A program made the translations under genes and the position numbers. Positions 1 through 10,938 of a stretch of DNA of 64,000 nt are shown piece by piece; within the stretch, counting starts at the first letter, position 1, and each line of letters opens with the position of its first letter. The notes below the pieces were generated by a model, which saw only the letters and a program-made list of their open reading frames with translations, did not search any database and had not been told where the DNA came from. Origin of the DNA: Linyphia triangularis (Eukaryota; Arthropoda; Arachnida; Araneae; Linyphiidae); the NCBI GenBank assembly GCA_963978545.1, contig OZ021732.1, positions 44,712,059 to 44,776,058 of the forward strand, in the 5' to 3' direction.

Positions 1-1749
1 CACTATATTATAGGGATGTAGCTACAGTGGTAGAAGTGGGGAAAAAGGTGGGGGGACGGCCAAAAGTTGGTGACAAGTGTACCCCCTCAACGATAAATTT
101 TATAATTTCGTTTCTAATAACAATAAATTTATAACAATTAAATAAATAACAATTAACAAGTAGAAATGAAACAATTTTCAACACGAACAAGGGTCTAAAA
201 TTTATTGTTATTTTAATGAATATTCTGCGACTTAGTTTTTTTACTAGGAAGTAAGAGATGAAGTGAATTAATAATTCAACATTATATACATAACTGTTTA
301 TTTAGATTTAAATATTGCCTCTAAATAAGCATACTTTCATAAAATTAAATTAATAAGGAATTCTAATTTTTTTTTTCGTTTTTTTTTTTTTAAATACTTT
401 GTCTTTATATTTTTTTCTAGTTCCTCCAAAGTTAAAATTTGACCAAGTGAAAATACCTATATCTTTATACCAAGTAGTATAATACATTTTTATAACACTA
501 TGACATAAATAGTTTTTTTTTTTTTTCAGTGACTTAAAACTTTTTCTAAGTGTCATTACATTTCGCATTTCCCTACATGCTTGGTATATTTCTTAAGAAG
601 AAAATCTATGCTTAATTAATTTTAGTACTATCTAATATCCCATGCCCAGTATTGCTTAATGTTCAAAGAAATTAATAAACAAAATTAGTGATAAAAACTG
701 AAAAATATAATCAGGAATAAATAAAAAAAAAATATACAATTTTGAATTACATGACTCGGAAGACAGTGACAAAATGAATTTGTTTCAACAATTTTGGCAT
801 TGATAGTATATACAAGTATTGTATCATGCATTCAAAAATTGAAAGTAAAAAAAATTGCAAAATGATATTTTACCTTCTTAAAGGAAATGTTTGCATTTTT
901 CAGCTTTCTCGTTTGGCTTCATGGATAATTTTTCCTTCATATTTATGAGTTTTACTGGTTTTGTGTTTAAAAATCTGCTTTCTTAAGGATTCTCGTTAAT
1001 CAAATTCCTTGTCTCCATGTGGCAAATGTTACACCCTACCCATTCGTTAGAAAGTTTCAAACCTTGTTTTTAGCAGCCTTTTGTATGTGTTGCATCCAAG
1101 TTTTTGTTCTTCACAAATAAGCCATGGATACTCGTTGTATTTCTGAAGGTGAGTATCATTTTGTGTCCAATACTTTGGATAATCATTACTGCAGTGCGTT
1201 TTTGCATACTGTTGCTGCCACGTGCTAGATTCTTTCTCCACGTGGTCTCTTCAACTTGATGCACTTGCACATTTTCCACTGCTCCTTCCTCAACGTTCTG
1301 TAGTGTATCGGAGTCGTTTTTCTTACAGTTTTGAAGCCAAATATATCAATCTCATCTTGTTTTGTACTAGATGGATTACGAATACAAATGCCGTTTAGAA
1401 ACAGAAGTAAGAGTTAATGGTTAAGTTGGAGGAATACACGGTTTTCTACTAATAATCAACAAAACACAAAGCATTTTAAAGTAAATGGTCGAGGACAAAA
1501 CAGGAAATGATAGTGCAATAAATATGACTTTTTCTATCCACTCCTCAATAATCCCAGACAACGGGCGCCGAAACTCGCCGCGCATTTCCAAGAAAAATTG
1601 ACTGAATCTGCTTTAAACAAAACAAAAATGAAAGTATAAAAAATAACAAACAGCCAGAAAAAGCAGGAATAATGAAAATGGTTAATTCTATTCCCCCCCC
1701 CCCCTCCCCTTTTAGTTTTTAGACGGAATGAATGTTTTTTAAAATTGGG

Positions 1750-1860
1750 GAATAGATTTCGGTAGTTTTAGAAGTGGGGGGGGGGGGATTTCAGTGGTTT
1801 TAGAAATGGGGGGATGGATTTCAGTGGTTTTAGAAGTGGGGAGACGCATGGGTATTTTCT
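1750..1860 (+). repeat. G-rich subterminal minisatellite inside the hAT element
   Basis: There are about three imperfect units of roughly 30-36 bp. Each contains GATTTCAGTGGTTTTAGAAG followed by a G run, one run being about 13 G long. The shared core TAGAAGTGGGG also occurs at both ends of the surrounding element, so these are probably amplified subterminal repeats. Confidence 0.6.
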
Positions 1861-1866
1861 GGACAA

Positions 1867-1898
1867 GTGGGTGGACGCGTCACCCCGCGTCTACCCAC
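1867..1898. repeat. Subterminal hairpin of the hAT element
   Basis: The arms are GTGGGTGGACGCG (1867-1879) and CGCGTCTACCCAC (1886-1898), pairing with one mismatch around a 6-base loop. It lies just inside the right inverted end and is clearly more GC-rich than its surroundings. Confidence 0.6.
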
Positions 1899-1919
1899 AC
1901 TTCTAGCACTGTGCAGCTA

Positions 1920-2516
1920 AACATTCGGTGTAGGAAGAAAACTTCTCAGTGGAGGTAGATACTGGGAATGATATGTTGTTTATACGTTGAGTCTGTAGTC
2001 ATGTGATCTAAATTGGATTCAAATTTAAACCACGTAATTCTGAATATAACAGTTCCATTAAACACCTGACATATTCTTGGGAATCTAGTTTGAAGAAATA
2101 GTTATCATAGAATAAAAGTTATCATTATGTACATATTTAGTGCGTTAGAGCTATTAACTTCCAGACTACTAGGAAGACGACAATTATTACGTATAACAAC
2201 CATTAGGATATATGAATAATAATTTAAAAAAATCCATTAACCTTTCTTTGTCTTCCGCTGTAAATTTAAGGGATCACTTATGCACGTAAATAAAAGTGAA
2301 TGAAAAAGTATGTCGTTTATATGCTTTTAAGAAATTGTATTAACTTAATTGTTATTTGAATTAATATTTACATAATTGAATCACTCGAAGGAATATATCT
2401 TTTTGAAATCAAAACATAACATTTGTCCTTTTACATTATCCTCAATTAAATAATTAGTACTAAAATATGTAACTAGTATGTTATTGACTTAACTATTAAT
2501 TCTATGGTGTTCTTTT
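1920..2516. other. AT-rich intergenic sequence, nothing recognised
   Basis: I see no open frame of note, no repeat family member and no RNA gene between the hAT element and the next foldback element. Confidence 0.5.
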
Positions 2517-2521
2517 AGTCC

Positions 2522-3173
2522 GAGAGGCGACTGCAATTTTTGGACCCCATCGAACATCATTCTGATTTTTTTTATAGAAATTGAAGAAAAGTGAATAGAT
2601 AAGGAATCCACTGGTCTGCCGTGGCAAAAATGGCCGAAACTGATCAATAATCGACTTGGAATGAATTGAACTAAAATCCGATTGCCAAATATGTCCTAAC
2701 TTGCCAAAAATAGAACAAACTTATTCGTCTGGCAACCCACTTCATTTTGATTTTCAATGAGAAAAAGCGCAAACGATTTGGGATCTTTGGCTTGGAAAAC
2801 TTATATCTTTTAAAAGTAAGCCAAATTGGCGACATCAGTTACGTCATAAGTGACGTAATATTTTTTGCCAACTTGGCTCCCTTTTAATAGATGCAAGTAG
2901 ACCGTCGCCAGATATCTGAATCGTCTGTAACCTTCTTAATTGAAAATTAAAGAGTGAGGGTTGCCAAATAAAAAAAAAATGCTCATTATTTGGCAAGTTA
3001 TGGCGCATTTGGCAATTGGATGTAGTTCAACTTATTAGAAGTCGATTTTTAAGCAGTTTCGGCCATTTTTGCCACGGCAGACCAGTGGATTCGTAATCTA
3101 CTCACTTTTCTCTAATTTATATAAAAAATTCAGAATGATGTTCGATGGGGTCCAAAAATTGCAGTCGCCTCTC
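2522..3173. mobile_element. Foldback MITE, about 652 bp
   Basis: The left half and the reverse complement of the right half match over most of their length. The ends start GAGAGGCGACTGCAATTTTT, and the shared inner blocks include GGTCTGCCGTGGCAAAAATG and GCAACCC. The two arms are each about 300 bp. The centre has a small palindrome around ACGTCATAAGTGACGT. The flanks AGTC (2517-2520) and AGTC (3174-3177) may be a short target duplication, with one extra base on the left. There is no coding capacity. The superfamily is not assigned. Confidence 0.8.
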
Positions 3174-3177
3174 AGTC

Positions 3178-4552
3178 TATTTCCCATCTACAGCTTTAAT
3201 TACAGAAGTAAATAAGGCAACCTGCTATCAGCAAAATGATTTCATGTTCATATAGCTCGTTAAATACTACATTTATTTTACAAGTTGATTTCCTTTAAGC
3301 AGAAGTAAACTATTTTTGTCAACAACTAGATAGGTGATTTTTTTATTTAATTAGTTCGAATGGCAAACAACCATTGAAAATTAGATTTCCGTATTAGATA
3401 AACACAATTCTATTTTTTCATTGTGTATCAATTTATAAACTATCTTATTTAAATTAGATTTTCCTCACATTGGAAATTCATTCTGTTCTACGGCCAGAAT
3501 AAAATTTATTTGCCATTTTAATTAGCTGAAAATTAAAATATTTTTAAGGAAAGCGATAGAAATGTACATTTAGTCTTATATTTCCAGATTGAATAGCTTG
3601 TGCTCAATTAGAAATGTTTAGGAATAAAAGTAAGTATGTTTAGGTAATTAAAAAATATATTCTATAACATATCTGTTATGATTTAAAATAAATTATATCG
3701 AAATATTGAAAGATTTGTTACACTAAGTACCTGACTCATTTGTAAGTAGGTTCCTGGCTTAAATGCTAATTCTACTTTTTTCATGTACGTTTTTCTTTTC
3801 TTCAAAGTTTCGGAAAAGTTGTTTTGTTCAATTACCCTTACTGTCTATTATAGAATTCGACGGAAATGATTTATTATGAGATTAAATTGAAAATAGCATT
3901 TAAACATCAATCTTAATTAAAAAGGATTCTGTATCAAAATATGAAATTAGCATTTAAGTAGTCGACAGTCAAAAGCCTTTACTTGACCGAAAGTTTTGTG
4001 GTATTTTTGTTGTTGGTTTTATTTTAAATAAAGCCCCAAATTAGCTGCAATATAATCGTGAAAACACTATCTAAACTCCGTAGATGCTAAAGAGAAAAAT
4101 ATGAAAACGTGCCAAATGTTTTTAATCATAATTTGCTATGTCTACAATTTATTCCAGAAAACTCAGAACAAACTCCGTAGAAGTTAAAGAAATAATATCA
4201 TGTTAAATGTTTTTTCTTACTAAAGACATTAATTAAAAAGCCTTTTCTAATAAAGCCATAAGTCAAGAACCAATATTTTACATAGAAGTTCAGTTAAATA
4301 TTCATAACGTAATTTAGAAACATTTTATTAGACATAGATATTAAATATTACACAACAATTGCTATACACTATATGGAATTTATTAAAATGTTCACTGATA
4401 AATAAAAACATGGTTTTAGTGTGACATTAAAGCAAAAATATTCGTTTTAGATAGCAATAATACAAGAAAAATTTCGTGGATTATTTTGGCCTATCTCTGT
4501 AAAACGCGATTGTTTAAAACTGTGTAATCAATAAAAACTAGAAAGTTGTATA
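3178..4552. other. AT-rich intergenic sequence, nothing recognised
   Basis: This is unremarkable AT-rich sequence without long frames, splice-bounded candidates or detectable repeats. Confidence 0.5.
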
Positions 4553-5625
4553 GTGCCTAAGGCGCCCGTTGAAAAATGATGAATATAACAAACTATTTAT
4601 TTTAATATACACAAAATATTTAATAAAATAAGCTGTTGTCACTTTCACTGTTAAAACTAGGAGTGTGGAACATCGCATAGCTTTCAATTACACTATAATA
4701 CTGATACCAATTTGTATCATTTACCATTTTTATACTTTCACCATTCATTTAGAAAAAATGGCCAGTTTGGGGTTATTTTTTGCGATAATTCTTTTATGGG
4801 ACTTTTTTTCCTTAAAAAAAAAAAAAAAAAAAAAAAAAAACTGTGCTAAAAGGATGATTTTGGCGATATACTTTTCAATAATTCTTACATAATCCTTTCT
4901 TATAACTGAAATTTGAGAGAGAAGAAAAAACGATCGTTGATTAGGTATGCTCAAATAAAAAGAATTTTGTGTTAAATGCGTTTGTTTTTCCTTTTCTTAC
5001 GCCATTAAAGCATTTTTACGGGAATTTCGGACGTCGGGACATTTACAACACCTTAAGAGACATTACTACAGAGATTTTGAAAAAATCGTTCAAATCGTTT
5101 TTTTAGCGATTACTAAAAAACATGATTATTTCAACGGCAGCTACCTTATGCGCATGCTCGATTTTGACGAAAACCTTAATGATGGGACCCTGTGCAATCA
5201 CCAACCCGCGCACAAAATTTGAACATCGTAGGTCAATTTCTTCGGTAGTTATGCTGACCACAGACACACAGACATTTTTTCTAGATCACTTTTTTGAAAT
5301 CAGGATATTCTAAAACGTAAAGAAATGTAAAAAAAAATAAAAAAAATCGCATTTTGTTGTTGTTGTTGATCAAATACTATACTTTCATTACCCTATGTAT
5401 ACATATGGGTAATAGAAAATAAAAAATTATGTTGAAATTGAAACATTCCTTTGTGAAATTCGTAACAAAAACAATGTAATTTCCATATCACGTGAATAGA
5501 AATAAATTAAAAGATGAACGCGCCTCTCATTAATATTAATTAAATGGCTCCGTCTTATAGCGTTATAGAGTGAGTGAGTCAGTCAATTAGTGATGAGGGT
5601 AACTCTTATTGTAAATGTTATTGGT
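4553..5625 (+). mobile_element. Family C repeat interrupted by a family A element
   Basis: The segment 4553-4656 (with GGCGCCCGTTGAAAAAT and ACACAAAATATTTA) matches 36722-36830. The segment 5421-5625 (with TTTCCATATCACGTGAATA and GAGTGAGTGAGTCAG) matches 37110-37275. In the second copy these blocks belong to one element. Here they are separated by family A sequence (4657-5420), so A appears to have inserted into C. The GAGTGAGTCAGTCA-type segment resembles the 3' parts of non-LTR retrotransposons in other invertebrates, which is only a suggestion. Confidence 0.55.
4657..5420 (+). mobile_element. Family A interspersed repeat, copy A1
   Basis: It begins with TAGGAGTGTGGAACATCGCA and ends in a near-perfect palindrome at 5383-5418 centred on TATGTATACATA. 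Between these ends are a long A run (about 4815-4840) and a block ending in ACCACAGACACACAGACA (about 5258-5275). The same order of blocks is found at 18857-19619 and 21320-21755, and in reverse at 13679-14273 and 19650-20250. It has no intact protein. The superfamily is unclear; the reverse orientation ends in CTAG followed by TTTT, which invites comparison with Helitron-like ends. Confidence 0.7.
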
Positions 5626-5689
5626 ACGTACTTTATTTTCTTGTAGTTTTCCTGGTGGTAAACAATGGTTTTAAGTTTGCAATTTATAC

Positions 5690-7050
5690 AAGACTAGCTG
5701 AATACCCGTGTTTCCCTACGACATTTTACCATGTGCATTTTAACAATCAAAAGGCATTCATGCATTCCACATCTTGGGTGTTCGATCCCGTTTCGACCTC
5801 TGAAAATCGAATTTTTGTTTCAAATTTTATATTTCTAACTATTGGAAGTAAGGTATAGGGATATTTTTAACATATGAACCGTTTTGATGCCATTTCAATC
5901 CTTTGAAATTAATTAATTGGGATCGAAAGAGCTTACTTTTTCTATGCTTCGCTTTGCTGATATTTGAACCAAATTACAGAAATGTGATTACATTGGAAGT
6001 AGAACTCGTTTGGAACATTTATATCCCTTTCGACTCTTTAAAATTAGTTAAACGATATTGAAATAGCTTAGTTTATTGGCAGATGTATCAAATTGCAGAA
6101 TTGTGACTTCTTTAAAAATGGGATATTGCGCTATTCCTCGTATCGAAAGTTACGATCTCTTTTCGACCTTTTAAAATGAGTTAAACAAGATCAGAATTGT
6201 TTACTTTATCTATGCTTGCTCTTGGTATCAAATATCAGAGTTATGACTATATTGAAACTGGGATATTACTCGTTTGGATTGTTTTGATCCCTTTTCGACC
6301 CCTTAATATTAGTTAATTTGTTCTCAATAGCTTAATTTTTCTATTCTTGTCCTTATTGACATTTGTTCATAATATCAGAGTTGTAGCTATATTGTAAGTG
6401 GGACATTTGCAAATTTCACGTTTGGAACGTTTGATTCAATTTCGACCCTTTAAAACTGGTTAATCGACATTGGAATAATTTACTTTTTCTATGCTTGCCC
6501 TTGTTGAATTTTGCACCTATTTTCAAAGTTATGACTGCACTGGAAGTAGAACATTGGAATATTCCTTTTTGGAACGTTTTGACCCATTTTCGACCCTTTA
6601 AAATTAGTGAATCGGTATTGGAATAGCTTACTTTTTCTATGCTTGCTCTTGTTTACATTTTTACCGAATATCAGAGCTGGGACTACATTGTAAGTTGGAC
6701 ATTCGAAAATCGCTCATTTGGAACGTTTTACCCCTTTTCGACCACTTAAAGTTGGTTAATCGAGATCGGAATAGCTTACTTTTTCTATGTTTTTTTTTTT
6801 TTTTTTTTTTTTTTTTATATTAGTAGCAATTTTTAGAGTTGTGACTACATTGAAAGTGGGACATTTGAATTTTCCTAATTTGGAACGTTTGACCCGTCTT
6901 CCACCCCAAATTTTTATGCAAGAAACCTTCGCGGCTGTGTACTCAACAATTTCCCAAAGTTTCATGGTGATCGGATGAATGGTGTAGTAATGCATAAAGG
7001 ACAAACAGACATACACACAGACATACATTTATTTATATATATATAGATAA
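5690..7050 (+). mobile_element. Retroelement-like repeat with an internal tandem array
   Basis: It starts with AGACTAGCTGAATACCCGTG, a form of the CTAGCTGNNNACCCG motif found at the starts of many invertebrate interspersed repeats. It ends with AAACAGACATACACACAGAC, a T-rich segment and a TATATATATAGAT tail, as in the 3' tails of RTE-like elements. The interior is mostly an array of about 130-150 bp units. No reverse transcriptase frame is present. The family assignment is inferred. Confidence 0.55.
5794..6890 (+). repeat. Tandem array of about eight 132-148 bp units
   Basis: The core TTTCGACCCTTTAAAATTAG followed by TTAATCG...GGAATAGCTTACTTTTTCTA recurs with cores near 5794, 5896, 6031, 6164, 6296, 6443, 6591 and 6739. 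Spacing is 102, 135, 133, 132, 147, 148 and 148 bp. Each unit also carries a GTGACTACATTGGAAGTGGG-like block and GTTTGGAACGTTTTGA. The units are diverged, so the array is old. The last unit is interrupted by a T tract of about 28 bases at 6789-6816. Confidence 0.75.
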
Positions 7051-8184
7051 GTATTGTCTTATACGATTGAGTTAGGAATAAAAATGTTTTTCGAAAAAAA
7101 ACTATGAAAGGATAATTCAAATAAGATTGATTATGAGATATACATCTAAAGGAAAGAATATTTTTAGGATTGCCCGCCCATATTCCTTGTTTTTGTTTAT
7201 ACACGTCAACATATGATTGATCATCGTTAAGAATGGTGTTCTTTTGTACTGCTTGTGCATGCTTTGTTATAATTTATTCAGAAAAAAAAAGAATACCATA
7301 CACAACAACAGAAAAATATTTACTGACTACTAGTAGTTTGTTTATCATTCGTGGTCTACAAATAGTCAAAAATAGCTAAAAATCTATAATAGGTCTATAA
7401 ATAGAAAATACTTAGCTGTTGGTATTTAGTTCGGTATTTTTAATGTTAGAGTATCAAAACGTTTAAAAACATTAAAGCTGAAATACCGTAGTAAGCACAA
7501 ACCATAATATATAACATTTAGTGAATATCACAGTATTTCCAATTTACTTCTAAGTACATTCGAATGTATATATTTTTTTAATATTATCATTGCAACATTT
7601 AAGTTACCGCCAAGCGGTATTTCTTTTGTGGCCATCTTTGATTTTGTTATATAAAATCTTCCTAAGCAGTTGATGGATATTATTAAACACCAAAAACTTG
7701 GATATGATCTCAGCTTCCAATTCATATATTCACAAGTAAAAAAAAAAAGGTTAAGATTTTTTAATCGCATTCTCTGTAGTTGGTTGATCAAATACTATAC
7801 CCTCCCTTCGTTTTTGCATCAAACTCATATAGAAATCTGTTGCACAATTTATCCTTTTGATATTACATTGTACGCATTTCTTTTGGCAGAAACTGTGATT
7901 TTTTATTGCCTACTATGTATTTTATGAAACTGAGAGGAAATTACTTTAATAATATAGAAAGCAATTAAGTAAGTAATTAATAATAAAGCAACATTTGTCC
8001 ATAACAAAAATTGAATCGGTAATCCAGCTGCTAACTGTTACTTCTGGATAGTGCATATGCTAGGTCATTGTCTTGAAGTCAGAGAAGGCTTAACAATCCC
8101 CATAGAGATCTATATTAAAAACCTCCCACCAAACCAGTTAGCGTCTGTCGGAGCCATGGGCAATATATTACATAGCAGTATTCA
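7051..8184. other. AT-rich intergenic sequence, nothing recognised
   Basis: The short frames on both strands around 7528-7927 have no recognisable domain and look like chance. No repeats or RNA genes are seen. Confidence 0.45.
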
Positions 8185-8264
8185 AATCTTCATTTTCTAG
8201 TAATGTATAAACCACTTATGGGCTAGCTCATAAGTGGTTTATACATTACTAGAAGATGAAGATT
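8185..8264. repeat. Long hairpin, 36-bp arms with 8-bp loop
   Basis: The arms at 8185-8220 and 8229-8264 pair with a single mismatch. They share CTAGTAATGTATAAACCACT, and the loop GGCTAGCT is itself nearly palindromic. A short TTACAGTTACAGTTAG-type repeat follows (8264-8315). It could be a small foldback element or a recent inverted duplication. Confidence 0.85.
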
Positions 8265-8950
8265 AGTTACAGTTACAGTTAGTGTTACAGTACAGTTGCA
8301 AGTTACAGTTAGATATCAACGATCCAGACGAGGTTTACACTAATATTCCAAGCAATCTAAAAAGCATTAACACAAAACTACCTATCAACCTTTGAGGTGA
8401 ACAACTTTTTCAGTTTTGAACTCAAACTTCATATGTTTGTGGTAGCATTATACAGGAATAGGACTGATTACTTCTCTGATAACGAGAGCATTGTTTAGTT
8501 ACTCTAAAGATTTTTTTTATAAAAAAAGGAATGTAGCACATATGTCTAGAAAATACGTTGGACAGAAAGTCACTTCACTAGGTGGTAGGCCACCATATTT
8601 GGTAGAATTGCATTTCTATAGATTTCCCTTAAGCATTCTATTACTATACAGAAAGTATGATATTGTACTAAGTATGACATTGGATATCAGATGAAGTATA
8701 ATATTCATTTAACTTCAAATAGAGTTATTTCAGAAGCCAGCCACAACAGTCTTTTGGATTGCAATTAAGAAGGGACTAAATATCTCAATAAAATGGGCAC
8801 ATTTAAATTTGAAATGTTTGGTAAAAGAATGTAGTTTGTGTATAACAGAATATTGTTATTAGGGTTTGGAAAATCAGCTTCGTAGGAATGCGATATTCCA
8901 ATTTAGCTACAATTCGGATTCATAGCACGTCTATATTGTTCATTTACTGA

Positions 8951-9217
8951 TCAGTTACATAACAATAAAGAGTTAAATGCATAAATTCTTCTTTGTAGCA
9001 GAGTTGCTAGCACAATTGAAATTTTTCGTAGATGCGAGATCCGATTACCAAAATTGGAGGCAATCAAGCATCCACTAGAAGATAACTTATTCATTATCTG
9101 ACAGTAATCAGAACAAGTCTTTGGAATAACAAGATCCATATGATCAAAAAGGTGTAGTTTTAACTTGCTATATATACGAATCAGTTGTTCTTCCATTGAT
9201 TTGAGGAAAGATTTCAC
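8951..9217 (-). CDS. Unrecognised open frame, possible exon or transposon fragment
   Basis: I do not recognise this 88-codon frame. It has a mixed, protein-like composition, with the segment KSFLKSMEEQLIRIYSKLKL, two Cys in TCSDYCQ, and basic and hydrophobic residues spread along its length. It remains open upstream for about ten codons before a stop. No clear splice acceptor or donor bounds it, and no start-site context is convincing. The plus strand just to the left (8490-8870) has short protein-like frames that also lack a match. Both may be decayed pieces of one mobile element. Confidence that it is a functional gene is low. Confidence 0.2.
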   Translation of the reverse strand: MKSFLKSMEEQLIRIYSKLKLHLFDHMDLVIPKTCSDYCQIMNKLSSSGCLIASNFGNRISHLRKISIVLATLLQRRIYAFNSLLLCN

Positions 9218-9313
9218 GAAAGGATCTTCGTTGTGCTGCGCTTACAGTAGTCAATAAGCTTGATTCTACAAATTCGTTGATTACTTTTTTAGAAAAGAAA
9301 AAAAAAAATGAAA

Positions 9314-10097
9314 TCTATATATTTAATAGGCAATACGTTTTATGGGGTTAGTCCGTCCGCCTAAACTGCTCAACCAATTTCAATGATCAAGGTGTCATTT
9401 TAAAGGAAATAAGCTGTAGATTTGCCAAAACGTGCCAAAATAATTTATTAACACTTTATTAATTAGTTAAATTTCAATATTTTTCATCATTAAGCTACTA
9501 CAAAGCCTCAATGATTTTGAATATATGATTGGCAACATCCTTACGTATGTAAACAACAAACCGGCTGCTCGGGGGTTCAACCAACCAACCAACCGTTGCT
9601 AATTTTAAAGCTATCCTTACGTATGTAAACAGCAAACCCGTTGCTAATTTTAAAGCTCTTTTTAAACTCTTCGTTTCAAAGTTGATTTTTTCTGTTTTTC
9701 TGAAGCATTTTTGTATTAGAGTAATTATTATTTTGAAGTATTTCTATCCAGAAAATGCTTCGCGTTGGACGTCGTTCTCTAACGGGGCGACTTATCAGAA
9801 TAAATAAAAAATATTAGGACTTCAATGTAAAGGCATAGCTAATGAAGTTTTAAGTCAGAATGTTGGCGGATAGTATATTTAACTTTCTATTATGAAACTT
9901 GCAATTTGGGTGTTTTCTCTATTAGGCCTTACATTAAATTTATAAAAATTTGGTTACATTTTTTATGGCTGGTAAACCTATTCGAGCGCAGCAAGATGTT
10001 TTAACCACAAATTCGAGCGGCAAAGCCGCTCAATCAGAGCGCAGCGAGGCATTTGGGGGTTGGCGAGCGTTAGCGAGCAGGGGGCGAAGCCCCCTAG
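9314..10097 (+). mobile_element. Non-autonomous Helitron, 784 bp
   Basis: The 5' end is TCTATATATTTAATAGG and the 3' end is CTAG. The 3' end is preceded directly by a GC-rich hairpin, GGGGGC-GAA-GCCCCC (10080-10094). The host bases are A before TC and T after CTAG, matching the A/T target preference of Helitrons. There is no Rep-helicase frame, so it is non-autonomous. Further GC-rich inverted motifs such as GAGCGGCAAAGCCGCTC occur near 10015-10031. An internal direct duplication lies at 9535-9655. All termini are seen directly. Confidence 0.78.
9535..9655 (+). repeat. Imperfect direct duplication inside the Helitron
   Basis: ATCCTTACGTATGTAAACA followed by GCAAACC/AACAAACC occurs twice (about 9537 and 9612), and GTTGCTAATTTTAAAGCT also occurs twice (about 9595 and 9640), a period of roughly 50-75 bp. 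A (CAAC)n run at 9579-9594 lies in the first unit. Confidence 0.65.
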
Positions 10098-10366
10098 TAT
10101 TAATTAATACCATAAAGTTATTGGAAGAATTTTTTATAACGAATACATCTCGTGTTTTATAACTGTTCCATATTTACCAAGTGAAGTCGAAAAGAGAAAA
10201 AGAAATGGTTATAGATGTTTTAAATTGTACTATTAAAGTGGATATATGTTATGAAGTGTTTCACAATGTCATTTTAGAATTGTAACTCTAGGAGTAGAAG
10301 CTTCTGAAACTTATATTTTCACACATCGATCGAGACTAACTTTGCATATAAGATATTTTTACCCCT

Positions 10367-10446
10367 CTAACAGGCTAATTTTTTTTCAATTGATACAAAA
10401 ACAATCACGATTAATAAAAAATAATAATATTGATCTTTGTTTATAT
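10367..10446 (-). CDS. Terminal exon of a three-exon minus-strand gene
   Basis: A strong acceptor (TTTTTTTAACAG) precedes the exon. It opens with two bases that complete the codon left by the upstream exon and runs 26 codons to TAG. The encoded tail contains the hydrophobic stretch YYYFLLIVIVFVSI, then a short basic end, EKKLAC. This could be a short membrane anchor or a GPI-type C-terminal signal. Exon phase agrees exactly with the donor at 10550. No polyadenylation signal is obvious immediately downstream. Function is unknown. Confidence 0.5.
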
Positions 10447-10549
10447 CTGTTAAAAAAATAAGTTTTTTTACAAGAATTTTCAAGCGAAACTTTCGTAAGT
10501 TTTCCTACAACATATTCTAGAGAATTCAATGTCCTTTTTGAATACTTAC

Positions 10550-10744
10550 AGGGAACGTGATAGGTATTCGTTTGACTTGATAGGTATTTCTCGCATTTGA
10601 TGTCAGACCAACCCATTAATGTTATATTCAATAACTGACCCAACTGCAAGGACCGCACACATGTTTCATTATTGCAGTACACACCTCCAGCAGACAAGAT
10701 TGTTATCACCACTGCAGTGTCACTTCCTGAGCTAATTATTTCGA
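10550..10744 (-). CDS. Internal exon of the unrecognised minus-strand gene
   Basis: A 195-bp exon lies between a good acceptor (TTATCTTCTTTACAG) and a consensus donor (GTAAGTATT). It begins with two bases of a split codon and ends with one, so its length is a multiple of three. The 65-residue product is more complex and less AT-biased than surrounding frames. It has three Cys (in VYCNN, ETCV and DIKCEK) and two N-glycosylation sequons (NET and NIT), which suggests an extracytoplasmic domain. The spacing C-x4-C followed by L-x-x-G-x-x-L-x-I-x-L-x-G recalls netrin/TIMP-type (NTR) folds, but this is a weak hint. I do not recognise the gene. The frame also reads past the donor, where it would otherwise end in low-complexity sequence. 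Confidence 0.6.
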
Positions 10745-10938
10745 CTGTAAAGAAGATAAATCGATGCGAATTTTCACTCGAGTTTAAACCGAATCAGATG
10801 CATCGCAGTTCCCCCTTTTTTGGACCATGACGGAAGAGACAAAACAATCGCAAAATCTCTCGAATGGAATGTTTTCTAATGATTTTGATAGATTTATGGC
10901 TGGAGCGGTCATTAATAATCGTCAGAACACCAACTTAC

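Larger units (their letters stand above)
25..1911. mobile_element. hAT-type DNA transposon, non-autonomous or decayed
   Basis: The left end reads CAGTGGTAGAAGTGGGG from 25. The right end, read in reverse complement from 1911, is CAGTGCTAGAAGTGTGGG. The flanks are TGTAGCTA (17-24) and TGCAGCTA (1912-1919), an 8-bp target duplication with one mismatch. Short CAG-starting inverted ends with 8-bp duplications are the hAT signature. The motif TTAGAAGTGGGG recurs at about 1765-1845, like the subterminal transposase-binding repeats of hAT elements. I see no intact transposase: the longest internal frames (about 1047-1279, minus) are short and unrecognised. What is seen: ends, duplications and subterminal repeats. 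What is inferred: the superfamily and the non-autonomous status. Confidence 0.72.

Noticed and set aside
4665..4954. Frames on both strands across the poly(A) tract
   Set aside because: They owe their length to the A/T tract in the family A element.
5122..5313. Similar 60-100 codon frames in several family A copies (5122, 13679, 19311)
   Set aside because: The frames are similar because the DNA repeat is similar. They are not in a fixed context of start and stop, and no domain is visible, so they are not called as genes.
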